Assembly: GCF_022539505.1 (NCBI RefSeq)
Contig: NC_061510.1
Location: 277,780,330 to 277,844,329, forward strand
Source: Lolium rigidum
Lineage: Eukaryota; Streptophyta; Magnoliopsida; Poales; Poaceae
Direction of reading: 5' to 3'
Length of the DNA stretch: 64,000 bases
Part shown: positions 12,601 to 23,761 of the stretch, piece after piece
Layout of the letters: every line of letters starts with the position of its first letter
Position numbering within the stretch: the first letter of the stretch is position 1
Notes under the pieces: generated by a model
Databases searched by the model: none
Told to the model about the DNA's origin: nothing
The model's input: only the letters and a program-made list of their open reading frames with translations
Position numbers and translations under genes: made by a program

Positions 12601-12894
12601 CGACCACCACTTGTACGGCGGCACGCCTAGCCGCGGCACCCCCGCCGCCTCGTCGCCCAGCTGCGACACCTTCTCCGCCAGCGTTAGCCGCGCCACCAGG
12701 TCCGCCGCGCGCCGCTCCAGTGGCAGCCGCGAGTCGCAGAACGCGTACGCCTTCGTTGTCGCCCCCGGGCCGCATGAGAACGGCGGGTTGCCAGCGACCG
12801 CCGTTCGCAGCAAGGAAGGTATAGTCAGCAGCATTATGAGTAGAGGCTGTAGAGCCATGCCAATGCCAACGTTGTGCGAGGAGAAGGCGCCCAT
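6619..12894 (-). CDS. GH3 beta-D-xylosidase / alpha-L-arabinofuranosidase, five exons
   Basis: Exons 12466-12894, 9791-10072, 9531-9700, 9336-9433 and 6619-7976 join in phase at GT-AG sites into 778 aa, close to the usual size of plant BXL enzymes. The family hydrolyses xylose or arabinose side groups in cell-wall xylan. The chosen ATG (12892-12894) has a strong context (GCCATGGGC). The in-frame triplet at 12919-12921 is TTG, not ATG. The N-terminus carries a hydrophobic signal segment (about residues 14-29). Family motifs are [10 protein letters not shown] (95-104), [16 protein letters not shown] in exon 2 and the nucleophile loop SSDCDAV in exon 4 (Asp near 299). Exon 5 holds the C-terminal GH3 and fibronectin-III-like domains ([36 protein letters not shown]). 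Introns 1 and 4 hold mobile elements. Secretion to the apoplast is inferred. Xylosidase versus arabinofuranosidase activity cannot be decided from sequence. Confidence 0.93.
8086..8306 (+). mobile_element. TRIM/SMART-type miniature LTR retroelement in GH3 intron 4
   Basis: Two direct repeats of about 83 bp (8086-8168 and about 8224-8306) share TTTTGAAATAGTTGGTTAG and GCATGAA and end in TTGACA. Directly after the first lies TGGTATCAGAGCC (8169-8181), the primer site complementary to initiator tRNA-Met. The element is flanked by a perfect 5-bp duplication, ATAAG (8081-8085 and 8307-8311). At 221 bp with no coding capacity it fits the TRIM/SMART class. It lies wholly inside an intron. Confidence 0.8.
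8630..9085. mobile_element. Tourist-like MITE (PIF/Harbinger) in GH3 intron 4
   Basis: The left end GGGCATGTACAATCGTC and the inverted right end GAGCATGTACAATGGTC form a terminal inverted repeat of about 17 bp. TAA flanks both sides (8627-8629 and 9086-9088), the 3-bp TWA duplication expected of PIF/Harbinger. It is 456 bp with no transposase ORF, hence non-autonomous. Confidence 0.75.
11239..11524 (-). mobile_element. Second TRIM/SMART-type element in GH3 intron 1
   Basis: Two direct repeats (about 11241-11319 and 11445-11524) share ACTAGCCAACT, AAAAGTC-GAACT and ATTATATTTATA. Between them, next to the right copy, the minus strand reads TGGTATCATAGCC (11432-11444), one base off the initiator tRNA-Met primer site. 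On the minus strand the repeat reads TTTTGAGACAGTTGGCTAGTGCAT, clearly related to the TRIM at 8086-8306. No clean target-site duplication was found, so the ends are approximate. Confidence 0.6.
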
Positions 12895-14183
12895 GGCGAG
12901 TTTTAGAAGGACGATGTACAAACGTACATGAGGGAAGGGACGTGAGCATCCATGGGGTTAAGGGCGGTTCCTTAAATAGACGTTCCTGGCTAATGATGTT
13001 GCGCCACGTCCCTTTTGATGGCCTGCTATGTTGATGATAGTTGGGAAGTAGTTTCTTTTGATGCATTTCTAAGGATCAACGCCCTAGAGTTGAAGTTGTC
13101 ACCATTTCCCACCCTGCTTAGTTTCTTTACACAGCTCCTTTTTATTTGACACGGGTTGAAAAATTGGCTTCAACTTCTGTTCAAAAAATATTACTTTTAA
13201 AACCAACCTCCAACTCCAAATGTGAATCCAACAATGCCAGACTTTGTGAAAACCGTTTCGTTTCGATGCAACGGCGGTGGTGCAGGTTTCTTTCGATGCG
13301 ATGAGGCGCCGTTGCCACATTCTTTTCACGCAAGCAGAGACGACGGTAGCATGTGAAGAGGGGCCACGCACACGTCGACAGTGTTATCCGGCCTTGGCTG
13401 CAGGTAGCCTCTCATGTCCTGAAATCCACTATAACCACCAGAGGATAAGAGTGCAGACAAGAGGAGACGCCAGAGGTTTCAATCAGTAGCATAGGATCTT
13501 TCCCGAGTGGACGATAGACTTTTAGGATTATATCCCTTTTCGATCATGCCTACGTCTTTTGAGGGAAATGATTCAGAGCACAGGCATAAAGGTCACCAGG
13601 AGTAAGGTTGCAGCATTCAGAGACCAGCTTAACTAACCAAGAAAGAGAGGTTGCACTCTGATGAACAGCGCCGTGCGTGTCACACGTATCAGCATCATCC
13701 ACACCCGTAAGGACATATATAATCAGATGAGGCTATATCGGCTAATCTTTCTCTCTAGACCGATCGATTTCTTCTATGATCTCCGCTAGCTTTGTTCTAT
13801 GGATAGAATGATGATTTAGTGCAGTGGAGGGGCCGCAGAATCAACTTGAAGATGCCAATAATTGATTGCGCGGCTAGTTCGTTAGGTGTCACTAACAACC
13901 GATTCATCCATTGAACTTGAAAATAAAACAGTACAGCAGTGCTACGGCATGGCATGCCTGCAGTTGCTTCCTTCGACAAAACGCATTCGGCGCTTTATAT
14001 GTAACTAACTAACTGGACAAAGCTACCGGAATGTGTTGGGAAAACACAGCCGACCACCACTAAGGTTCGTCTGTATGGGTTTCCATGTATACATGTCTGA
14101 AAAAGTTCGGGCCCCTAGATATCGGGTATACTAGACTGAAAATGGCCGAGAAAATGGCCGAGGCTCTCCTGATATACGCTTTC
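12895..14183. other. Upstream flank of the GH3 gene, no further gene seen
   Basis: Contains the putative GH3 promoter and leader close to 12895-12980. The rest is mixed-composition sequence without a supported ORF, repeat boundary or RNA gene. Confidence 0.5.
12971..12979 (-). promoter_or_regulatory. TATA-like box of the GH3 gene
   Basis: The minus strand reads CTATTTAAG, about 80 bases upstream of the chosen ATG, at a plausible distance for a plant core promoter with a short leader. This is motif and position only. Confidence 0.4.
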
Positions 14184-14186
14184 TTA

Positions 14187-15997
14187 GAGCATCTCTAGAT
14201 TGTGGACCCCACCACCACCTCGGCATCTTCTTCTTCGGGCACCACCTCCTCGACGAGCTTAAACACCACCACCACCACTCTCTTGGGCCAAGATCTTTGC
14301 CCGAGTGATCTCCCATTTTGCCCTAGCTTTGTCATCCATTGAGCTAGGGTCCATGAACATGATGGTGTGGTCGGCATCCTCCCTCTCATTCGCCAACTTC
14401 TGCTCCTCAAGTGCAAGCCTTTGCTTTTCTAGCATCTTTTTCTTGGTCATTCTTTCTTCATCTAGTGATATCCTTCTTTGCTCCACCGCCAACTTGGATC
14501 ACCACTTCTCATCCTCAAGAGATTTGAGCTCCCTCCACCTTGCCTCCTTCTCCTCTTTGCGTTCGGCCGCCAATGCCTTCTTGGTCTCAATGATAACATT
14601 TAACTCATCTTTGTATGCGGCCGCACCTTACCTCTTTTTCTTCTCCTTTGCTATCACTCCACCTTCCGGTCTATTGTTGAGGTCTTCTTCGTCGTCATCA
14701 TCATCGACATCAATGGCCGTGGTGATTCTTGACCTCTTGGGTGTAGTCTCATAGTTTCTTCTTGGCCACTTCTCATTGCCCTCTAGTTCCTTGTAGAAAT
14801 GAAACAGTGTAAAAGCTTTGTGGCAACCCTTATCATGGCGATGCTTGTACACTTCTTGTTGCAATGGCATATATTGGGTGATTGGCACATCACTTGGTGG
14901 TGATTTATTCACCGTCTCTATGGCGTCGGACCACCGATTGCAACAATCAAGTATTACACCCCAACGATGACTAAGAGAGCCTTTGATGCGGTAGGACGGT
15001 ATCTTGGCAACATTGTGGTAGTGCTCTTCAATTCTTTGACAAAACTTGTCCTTGCATTGATTGGCGCCAACCGATGCATCAAGCGAAACGTTCATCCAAG
15101 CATGGCACAATGCAACATCTTCTTCTTCACTATAGTTGCCAAATCTCTTGTTTGGCTTATTGCCCTTCTCCTTTGTTGCCGCCACCTTGGTCACCTCTTC
15201 TTCGGCTTCTTCATCCTCTGCGGCGTATTATCACCAACAGCCGAAGTTCAGCTCACCGAGGACTTGGGTGTGTGAAGAATCCAATTGAGACATGAATTCA
15301 GCCGCCCCAATCTTGGTGGTACTTGCTTGACTCTAGGTCATTTCGTCGAGCACGTCGCTAGCGACCACTCGTGGACGGGCATCACCGGGCGAGAGAGAAA
15401 CTGTGGTCGTCGAGGAATCCTTGGCCTTGTGCATACGCGCCGAGGTCGATGCCGACGTGGCCTTCCTTTTCCTCTTCTCCGCCACCGACTCAGTGAGAGC
15501 TTGCAACGCCGCCGTCGGCTTCCCTGACCGCATGCCACTGAACACCGGCGCTACAGGTGGCTTGCCCACCGCCGCTGGCTTGCCGATGGACTTTTTGGTC
15601 GTTCCCGCCGGCCGCACTGATCCGGTGTTGCCCAACCTCTTCCGCGGCATCGGCGATGTCGCGGGGGTCGAATCGAGCGCCGATTCGCCGCCCAAAAACT
15701 CCAACAGGCATGAGGGGACGAGCTCCGGTGCCATTCCGGCCGCGTCGTGGGAGAAAGGTGGCGCCGACGATGATGAGCGGCAGTGAGCGGGAGTTGCGGC
15801 CGGTTGGGCGGGAGCTCAATTTTTTAGGAGGGGTTGTGGCAGGGATGAAAGACGAGAGAGGCGCCTCGATTTTTAGGGATCAATATCCTATCTTTCCTCC
15901 TCTAACCATTTTTGGGCTTCGGCGAGAGTCGAATTCGGCTGTTAGCGGAGCATATTTCCTCCTCTAAGTCGTTTTTGTACTTGTGGTAGAGATGCTC
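14187..15997. mobile_element. Non-autonomous PIF/Harbinger element carrying ORF1 only
   Basis: The termini are GAGCATCTCTA at 14187 and its inverse TAGAGATGCTC ending at 15997. They are flanked by TTA (14184-14186 and 15998-16000), the duplication typical of PIF/Harbinger. The 1811-bp element contains a Myb/SANT-like ORF1 remnant on the minus strand (14259-15734) and no DDE transposase (ORF2). It would need transposase in trans. Confidence 0.8.
14259..15734 (-). pseudogene. PIF/Harbinger ORF1-like Myb/SANT and NAM-associated protein, decayed
   Basis: A single frame runs from an ATG at 15732-15734 to a stop at 14259-14261 but is interrupted by TAG (15333-15335), TGA-TAA (15228-15233), TAA (14628-14630) and TGA (14499-14501). 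It is intronless. The N-terminal third is Ser/Pro/Lys-rich. The middle has a trihelix/SANT-like region (NYSEEEDVALCHAWMNVS, then GANQCKDKFCQRI). The C-terminal third is a charged coiled coil ending near DPSSMDDKARAKWEITRAKI, as in the NAM-associated domain of plant ORF1-like proteins. In the family ORF1 binds DNA and assists the ORF2 transposase. The stops make this copy non-functional. Confidence 0.75.
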
Positions 15998-16088
15998 TTA
16001 CGGAGCAGGTAACAAATAAGTTTTACCCAACTTGGATGCTGAGTGACCATGTACTTTGCATGTTTCTGCGTGTATGTGCTTTTGCGGC

Positions 16089-17535
16089 TGATATTCCACC
16101 AATTCGACATAAGGTCTACCCTTATTACTCCCGCACCCCAGCCTAACCCTCCTCCCGCACCCCAGCCTAACCGCCGCCGCCGCCGGTAGCGCCGCCGGGG
16201 CAAAGTCCCACGGGGCGTGGCGGCGGCGGGGGCTCCTCCTCGTCGACGCCTGGTGACGGCGGCCGGATCTCCCTCCTCGATGCATGGCGGGCGCGCGGAT
16301 GAGTCGGGCGGCGGCGGCCTGCGCTGCGCCCCTTCTCCCGTCGGCTCCTCTGGCGGCCGGCGCGTGGCATGGGCGGCGGGGCCAGCGCTGCGGCCTCCCT
16401 CCTCCCGTCGGCTCCGCAGCACTCCGACAGGGGTTGGTGGTGGGCGGCGGCCAGGCTCATGGCCTGCGCCAATTCCCCCCCCCGCCTCTTGCCGGTGAGT
16501 GGACGCGATCTCAGGTTTCACCCGCGACACGAGGTCGCCCGGGGCAGCAGCCTTGGGTACAACGGTGGAGGTGGCCCCCTTCTTCGCCGGAGAGGGTCGG
16601 CCTGCGGTTTGTGGTGGTGGATCTATCGATCTATCACCACGTTCCGGCGGCGAGATGGAGATGCTTGGAAGCCGGCGACGGAGTCACCGATGGAGGGTTG
16701 GCATGGCCAGCCCGGGATGGTTGCCGACGTGGGGGTCCGACCTGAATAAAGGTGGTGGTCCTAGGGTCTCTCTTGCGTGAAGAGGAAGACCTACTGGAGG
16801 CCTGGACTCGTGATCTAGCCGGAGTGTTGAGTTCCGGAAGGCTCCGCCGGCGAATGTAACGGTGCTTTTGCCCGGAGTTTGCTGGATCGGTGGTATTCGG
16901 TCGTGCGCACCCATGCTTTTATTCCGACCGATTGGTTCTGAAGGGAGCGGCGCGAAGCTCTTTTTCTGTGTTGACATCAAGTGACTATGGATCCATGATG
17001 AAAGTCGGAAGAAGGGAAGTTCACGAAGGCCGGAGGGGAGGACTAGCTAAGGGAGGTTCAAATCTCCGCGCTGTTGAGGGATTTGCTTGGTGTTTTGGGC
17101 TTCACAACATCGGTATGAAAGTGGGGGCGACAACACAGGTGAAGTTCAGAGTCCTACCTTTCAGGGTGAAAACCCAAGGTCTGGCCTTAACTGGTTGTGC
17201 CTGGCAATGACCTTGTTGGAGGCATTGTTTTGAGAGCGGGGATTATCTTCAGGGTGAAAACCTAAAAATCTTTGATCTAGCGACGATGGTGTTAGCGCAC
17301 TGTTCCCTTCTTGGAGGCGTCGTTTTTGGAGAGTCTGTACTTCAGGTGTTGTCTTGGCCGTGGATGTATTGTTGTTGTTAGGCCCGAGATACTGTAGCGG
17401 GACTTTTGTTTCTTAGTTTTCTTTTCCTTTTTTGGTTGTGTGCATCCGTAGTGCCATTAGGGTGGTGCGTTGTTGCAGAGGCTGGATGTAATTGGTATCG
17501 TTTTGATATTAATATATTCCCTTTATCGAAAAAAA
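16089..17535 (+). mobile_element. LINE-like retroposon, non-coding, with 15-bp target-site duplication
   Basis: The 3' end reads TTTTGATATTAATATATTCCC and then poly(A), a form seen at 3' ends of grass LINEs. Perfect 15-bp duplications, ATGTGCTTTTGCGGC, lie at 16074-16088 and 17536-17550. The 5' part (about 16135-16750) is very GC-rich, and its long overlapping ORFs look like composition artefacts. The 3' half (from about 17110, GGTGAAAACCCAAGGTCTGG) is homologous to the retroposon at 53842-63640. No reverse transcriptase is present, so it is non-autonomous or internally deleted. Confidence 0.75.
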
Positions 17536-17550
17536 ATGTGCTTTTGCGGC

Positions 17551-19730
17551 CATTGTGTGCATTCTTATTCTCCATTCTTGTATGGCCTATATGGAAACAG
17601 ATACAACATGTCTTCTTATTCTCGTGTGAATGGTTATTTCAGATCTGTCCAAAGAGGAGGTCGGGAAGAGGACACGTACCTAATATCTACACGTCCGAGG
17701 CTCCGACTCCGGGCTATAACGACATCTTGTTTTCATTTGCTTTTTGTTTTTTGATTATTAGTCAAACTGCCTTAGAACAAGCTATTTTTTACTTTGAGTA
17801 TGTGCTTCACTTTTTCTTTATGAGATTTTTGTTTCTTTCCTCTTTATTTTTTGTGCTATATGCAGTGTCAAGATCCTTTTCAGATATTTGTGATCCAGAC
17901 CGACTTATCCATAAAGGAGGTTCATAAACGTTCAGCATCATGCGGTATGCTCTTAAGACCCCCCAAGAAACTACTGAAGTTTACAACCACACAAGGCTAG
18001 TAAAAATCGCAAGAAACAAATAAGGTACTTGATGATATGATGGCCATCTACACTCAGAGCGCACCATCAACAAAATGGGGTAAATTGAGAAGAGAAAGTT
18101 TGAGGCGTTAATTATAAAAATGACATTATTATCTGTTTGCTCTCACTGAAGTACTTCATATATTGAAAATATTTATGTAGATGACTTGCTCCAAAAGAAC
18201 CAAGAAATAGTTGACGTTCATTTCTTAGGTTTTTTTTTTATAACTTGTGGGAACAATTAGGGAAATAACTATCCTAGGCATAGCCTTCCAACAATAATAG
18301 CTATGTCAGTGGTCATTTTACTAACTAGAAAAGTGGCCCTCGCAAATGCGAGGGCATGGCCTTTAATATATTATTAGATGTTTCTGAGAAAGAAGTTTGT
18401 GATGCCCTGGAACGATCATAATATGCTTAGTGCAGTAGCACCTGCATAGTAGGTCACTTTAATCATCCATATTTTGCGAGCGCACATTTATAAACACGAC
18501 TTAAAAAAACACTAAAAAGATAAGTTTCTTGCATGGGATATTATAGTGCAATCAAGCTTCCTAATAGTCTTGATGATGTTGGATATCAGGCGAGGTTATT
18601 TCTGAATAGATAGATATTGAAGATGTTCTTCTTATATACAATTATAGGAGCCATACTATTTTCTTTGCAAGAGGTTACAGTCAATGGAAAAAAATCTTTA
18701 GAACAAAGTGCGATCAATCAAAAATAATTTTGTTATTTCTAAGGAGATAGATAAGTAAATAATTCTAAGTGAACCTTAAGAAGAACATGATGTAAAAAAG
18801 GACGTTCATTCAAATAAAAACGGTGTAGATTTAAGATATCCATTTAATGGATTGTTTCTTAGCGGACTAAGAAGAAGTCACTCTCAGAGAAAAAATATTC
18901 TTACAACGACTAATACTATGAATAAAATAATATATATTGGACAAACTATAAAATAAAATGCTATGATTTTTTACGTGCGGTTGTGAGTCCTCTCCATTTG
19001 CACAATATATGGCGGAAGTCAATGTTCCCTTTTTGATCAGCAAAAGAAATGAAGGCAACTATAGATAGAGAAACTGTCTAAACTGAAATGAACATAGTTT
19101 CAACATAGTTTTTTCCAATCATTCTCTATTTGCAAGTAAATTTATAGCAACAGTGCAAAAAGAAACAAAGTTTGACATAGTGAAAAGTTAATGATGATTA
19201 GTCAGACAACTAAGGATGCCGCTAAGAAATCAATTAGTCTGGCCGTGCAATAGTATGTGATTCTAAAGACTATTACTTCATTTATTTGATCGCGAGCTAA
19301 ACTATAAAACATAATGTGTACGCATATTATTTGGCGGAAAACTATTGAAGAAGAAAACCAATAAACATTTCATTTTGATTTAGTTGGATCAAGTATCCAG
19401 TGTATCCTAGAATCAAAGCCAAGGCTGGTTACTTGTTTTTAAATATATATGTTTAGAACGTCATGTCCTTTTTCTTCTTTTAGTATAATCAATGTGGACT
19501 CAAAGTGAACTCTAAAATACCCTGCTTTATATCTGTGAGTAATACTAATACATTGTACCTCCCGAGAAAAACTTATGATTATTGGTGATGTAGGAATTAG
19601 TTAAGCATGGTTCGAGGTTTTAAAGTTCCGAAAAGTCCCACGTAAGCATATCATGCCCAGGTTTCCTTTTCTCCTCTAGGAGTATAGGATCTTCTCCTAT
19701 TAGGCTTGCTAGTAAGCATTGTACCTTAAC
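17551..19730. other. AT-rich intergenic stretch, no gene supported
   Basis: Only short ORFs without family features are seen. It contains a small perfect palindrome at 18336-18355. It may hold old degraded transposon sequence, and the missing 5' end of the CACTA at 19966-24242 was looked for here but not found. Confidence 0.45.
18336..18355. repeat. Perfect short inverted repeat
   Basis: GCCCTCGCA-AA-TGCGAGGGC, two 9-bp arms around a 2-nt centre in AT-rich surroundings. It resembles the G/C-rich palindromes near the ends of some grass MITEs, but no partner end was found. Confidence 0.5.
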
Positions 19731-19731
19731 A

Positions 19732-19872
19732 CCGGTCTCTCGGTCACGCGGTCACTGCGTCCCCCTTTCGCCACCGCCACCGGTCTCTCGGTCACGCGGT
19801 CACTGCGTCCCCCCTTTCGCCACCACCGTTCTCTCGGTCACGCGAACACTGCGTCCCCCCTCTCGCCTCCCT
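19732..19872 (+). repeat. Short tandem repeat, 46-48-bp unit, three copies
   Basis: CCGGTCTCTCGGTCACGCG starts at 19732 and 19780. A variant, CCGTTCTCTCGGTCACGCG, starts at 19826. Each is followed by CACTGCGTCCCCC and TCGCC. It lies just upstream of the CACTA gene at 19966. Confidence 0.75.
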
Positions 19873-19965
19873 CGTCGCCCTCTCTCTTTATATGTAGAAG
19901 AGATATGATAATGCTGGCATATACACAATTAATTTGTTTTGACTACATGTTTTCAGGACTGACAT

Positions 19966-22900
19966 ATGGCGGACGATAGAGCTGACCCGATTATGGACAA
20001 CTATGATCCGGACGCTGAAGAACAAATCTTCGGCATCATAAAAGGCGATGTTCTATATGTGCCGACCGGACAAGAAGAAGATGATATCGATTCTTATCTG
20101 AACTTTGAGGGTGAAGATGAAGGGCATGGTCAGCAAGATGGTGCCGAAGGAACGTCGATAAACGACGATAATCTTCGGTTGAAAGTAGCAACCACCTCCG
20201 GCGCCGAGGTATATATATATACATTGAGCCTCTGGTGATACAAACTCACTGATTTGAATAAATATGTGTGTACTAACGCGCGCGCCTCTCTTTCTTATTT
20301 TAGCCCTCGGCCGGATCGTCGAAACAATCGAGTACGTCGTCGTCAAAGCGTGGCTCAACCAAGACGATGAAAGCAGGACAAACATGCACCATCGATGTTG
20401 TCGACGAAGCAACCGGCAGGCCGCTGGAGCCCAGCAAGAACGCCACCAAGTTTGTCAGCCAATGCGGAGCCGTTGTTAGAGACAACGTCTCGATCACCCT
20501 CCAGGAGTGGAATGAGCCAAAGAAGGCACGTGTTGGTTTCACTTTTGTCGATAAGAGAACAAAAAAGATTGCTTCAACAAGCTTATGGAACATTTCGTTC
20601 TACCTCCGGAATACCGCAAATACGATGAGGAGGGTAACAAGATTGCGGAAAACAAGAAGAGGCGCAAGCTAGTCAAACAGTTCGCTCTTTCTAGGATGGC
20701 CAACGCATTCCGGAAATACAAGCAAAATCTAGCCCATGACTTTGTCAACCAGGGCAAGACTCCGGATTTCAAAGGACAATATGAGAAAGCTGCAACATGA
20801 TTGGCCAGAATTTGTGAAGCAAAAGAAATCGGAGCAGTTCCTTGAACTATCGAAAAAAATAAGGAAAATGCGGCCAAGAAGGAGTACAATCATAAAATGG
20901 GGCCGGGAGGGTATCGCTTTTGGCAGCCTAGGTGGGAGAAGATGGAGAACGAGGCTGAGGGCGCGAGGAATCCATCCAGGTACGGAGGGATGGGACCCAA
21001 GGGCCAAAAGCTGGTGAGTACGGGCATGGGGGATCGCTGAACCCGGGAGACGGGGGAGTGTGTTTACCAGGGCAAAATAATTACACCCACCCAAAAGCTT
21101 ATTGAGGCAATGAGGGATGCTCAAGAGGGGAGGATCAAGTTCAACGGAGAGAACGACGCCACGACAAAAGCCCTCGGGAATCCTGAACACGGAGGACGTG
21201 TACGAGGCATGGGGCACATTCCGTGGAAAATAGGGTTCCCCGGAACGATGACCCGTACGGTTACAGAAGCCGTAAGAGAAAGATGGATCGGGAAAAAGAT
21301 GTTGTGGCGCGGTTGGCATCGGAAATGGATGTCATGAAGAAAACCGTGAGTGTACTAGTAGCCGAAAGAGATGCAGCTCGGGCGCAGCATGAAGATCATC
21401 CATTGGATCTCGGAAGCGGCCGAAGCGGAGAAGCGGCGTGGCTTCCACGGAGGCCCCATCGGCTGGTGCACCGACGATCGAAATTACTGCACCGGAGCCT
21501 GCGGTGGTCGAAATTACTGCACCGGAGCCTCCTCGCTACCCCGTGGACGATATAAAGGAGATGAAAGCATGTCATCTGTATTATCCTATCGGGAACATGT
21601 CCATGAAGGTAGCCATCGGCGGTGCTTTACCACCTGGAGCACTCCACCACAACAACCCCATTCAAGATGGCTATGCTCGTGTCACGGTGGAGGACATAGT
21701 CCAAGGGTTTGAGGACCTGGACATTGACATTGCTACACCTGAAGGGGCGACAAGACTTGGAGATGTCAAGCGCCAGTTCATTCTATGGCGAGAAGAAGTT
21801 TATCAAGTTTCCGGGCAGGCGCCAACAAGTCCACCCCTACGGTGGTGGTGGTGGCGGCGGTGGCGGTGGTGGTGCTTCACCTACACCTCCTTCACGAGGG
21901 CCGACGCCGCCCCCAATTCACCTCCGGCGGGTAAGCAGCCGCCGCCCCTAGTCCGCCCCGGGCGGGTAAGCGAACGCCGCCCCCAATCCACCTCCGGCGA
22001 AGAAGCGAAGCGGCAGTCCCGGATTATTAACCCGGACCCTTACGTACCTAAGAAAACAAAGGTACCGGAGGTATCACCGAAGCCTCTCCCCACGAGGCCT
22101 TGGGAAAGTAGTGCCGAGGAAGTCGAGGCGGGCGCGGCTGCTGATTTAGAGAAATGGAAGGCGAGCTGCAAGAAGAAAATAGAGGGCGAGCCCAAGCCAG
22201 GTATATTCGATGAGCAAAAGAAGTGGGCTAAGTCATTTTTGAACACACCGTCCCAAGCCGCAAAGAATCTGCTCGACGACTATGCACGTGAACTTCGTAG
22301 GCAAGCACTCGCGTTCAAGAGGAACCAAGATTTGGCGGAGAAGAAAGCCTTGGAGGAGGCCGAGAAAAAATTAGAAAGGGGGAAGAAGTTGCCCAGCTCG
22401 GGGAACAAAGTAAACAATCGATCGCCCCGCTCATAGTGCAAGCCGCCGGTCCGGATGCCCCCGATATCATAGCAGCTGCGGCAGCATATGGATTGAGCGT
22501 AACGAGTGCCGGAGAACAAGCGGCTGACTTAGGTATCACTCTTCGTGCACTCGTTAGGCCTTGATGAGGCGCCAATGAAGGACGTAGTTTTTACATATGT
22601 GAAGAATGGCCCTCTCGTCGAGCCTGCGCAGGAAGAGGATCTACCTCGACAAATGAAAGGTCTGCTAAATTGGTACAAGAGTTACATAAAACTTAAAAAC
22701 GCCAAAGACTATATTTATGCGGAAGTTAGAGTTGAGCATCACTTCAAACATTACTATATAACAATTCATCGGAGTGAATTGTTCCAGCTGTTCAATCTGC
22801 GCGACCTCGACAAATCTATCATCAGTTGCTACGTTATGTAAGTGATTTATTAATTTCTACCCCATCTCGTTCATTGCCCGCACTATATATTGTCCTAACT

Positions 22901-23761
22901 ATCTTGTTGTCTACGCTATTATGCAGAATGAAGAAGCTGGAAATGCAAATAAGGAACATCAATGATGTTGGGTTCATTGACCCACACATCGTTAATTCAT
23001 ATGTGTTAGAACACCACCCCGCCGACATGGAGGAAGACCTGTTTCGGTTTATTAGAAAACAGCAACTCAAAAGTGATATTCTATTTCCTTACCATTTTGG
23101 GTGAGTGTTTCGTCTTGAGCACATTCTCTTTTGTTTACTCTCCATGCATGGTATGTGGCTAATCAATGAGTTATATATGCATGATTGTGCATGTATCGTG
23201 TCCGCGGGTTCCACTGGATTACGATGGTAATTCAAATTCACACCTCCACAGTTCTCGTCCACGACTCTCCGAATATGGATGCGGCGCTTTGGGCCGACAT
23301 GAGAAAAATGATGCAAAAGTAATTGTTTTCATTCATTTGCGCTCTATATCGATCGGCCTATTTCGTTCATCATTTCCTAATATCAAGTAACTAATTAATA
23401 ACTCTCTTGTTCATTTAATTTTCTTTGCCTCGTAGGGTTTGGAGACGGTTCGTAGATGAAAAGGTCGGTGAATTCAAAAAAGAGCTACATTTTAAAAGGG
23501 CAGTGCGGACGGTCGGGGATATTCAGCCACCGGGGACCAATCTATGTGGATACTATGTTTGTGAGAGGATCCGGAGATACACCAATGAGCGGGACCGGTC
23601 GGATGAGCTCAACATCAAGAGGAATAACCTCCGGATGACGCTTAGTCCGGAAGCTCGCTTCCGACCACTTCGGGAGGAACTAGGCTGGATGGTTCGCGAG
23701 GGAAGTCATCGATCCTACAGGTAAACACTACGTAGAGGACGTAGAACTATACATGCATTAA
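19966..23761 (+). pseudogene. CACTA TNP1-like protein with C-terminal ULP1 (C48) cysteine protease
   Basis: Multi-exon gene. Exon 1 is 19966-20208 (ATG, ends GAG before GTATAT) and exon 2 starts at 20304. Exon 2 holds the plant-transposase (Transposase_24-like) region, DEATGRPLEPSKNATKFVSQ, then EHFVLPPEYRKYDEEG, with 1-base frameshifts near 20570 and 20790. A DUF8039-like block (CHLYYPIGNMSMKVAIGG) and a Gly/Pro-rich linker follow (21440-22000). The protease part is spread over exons from about 22545 to 23761. The frames contain FHWITMVIQ (His) and LVHDSPNMD (Asp) in the exon starting near 23208, then GDIQPPGTNLCGYYVCE (Gln and Cys) near 23515-23570. The four catalytic positions of ULP1 proteases are thus still readable. 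A one-base insertion near 23680 shifts the end, and the ancestral stop would be TAA at 23759-23761. Such proteases recur in plant CACTA elements with unknown role. Confidence 0.75.

Noticed and set aside
12919..12921. Upstream start for the GH3 protein (reading [10 protein letters not shown])
   Set aside because: The triplet is TTG. The first ATG in frame is at 12892-12894 and has a good context.
15964..16745. Overlapping 90-190-codon ORFs on both strands
   Set aside because: They are GC-rich low-complexity sequence in the 5' part of a retroposon. Being open on both strands reflects composition, with no domain or splice pattern.
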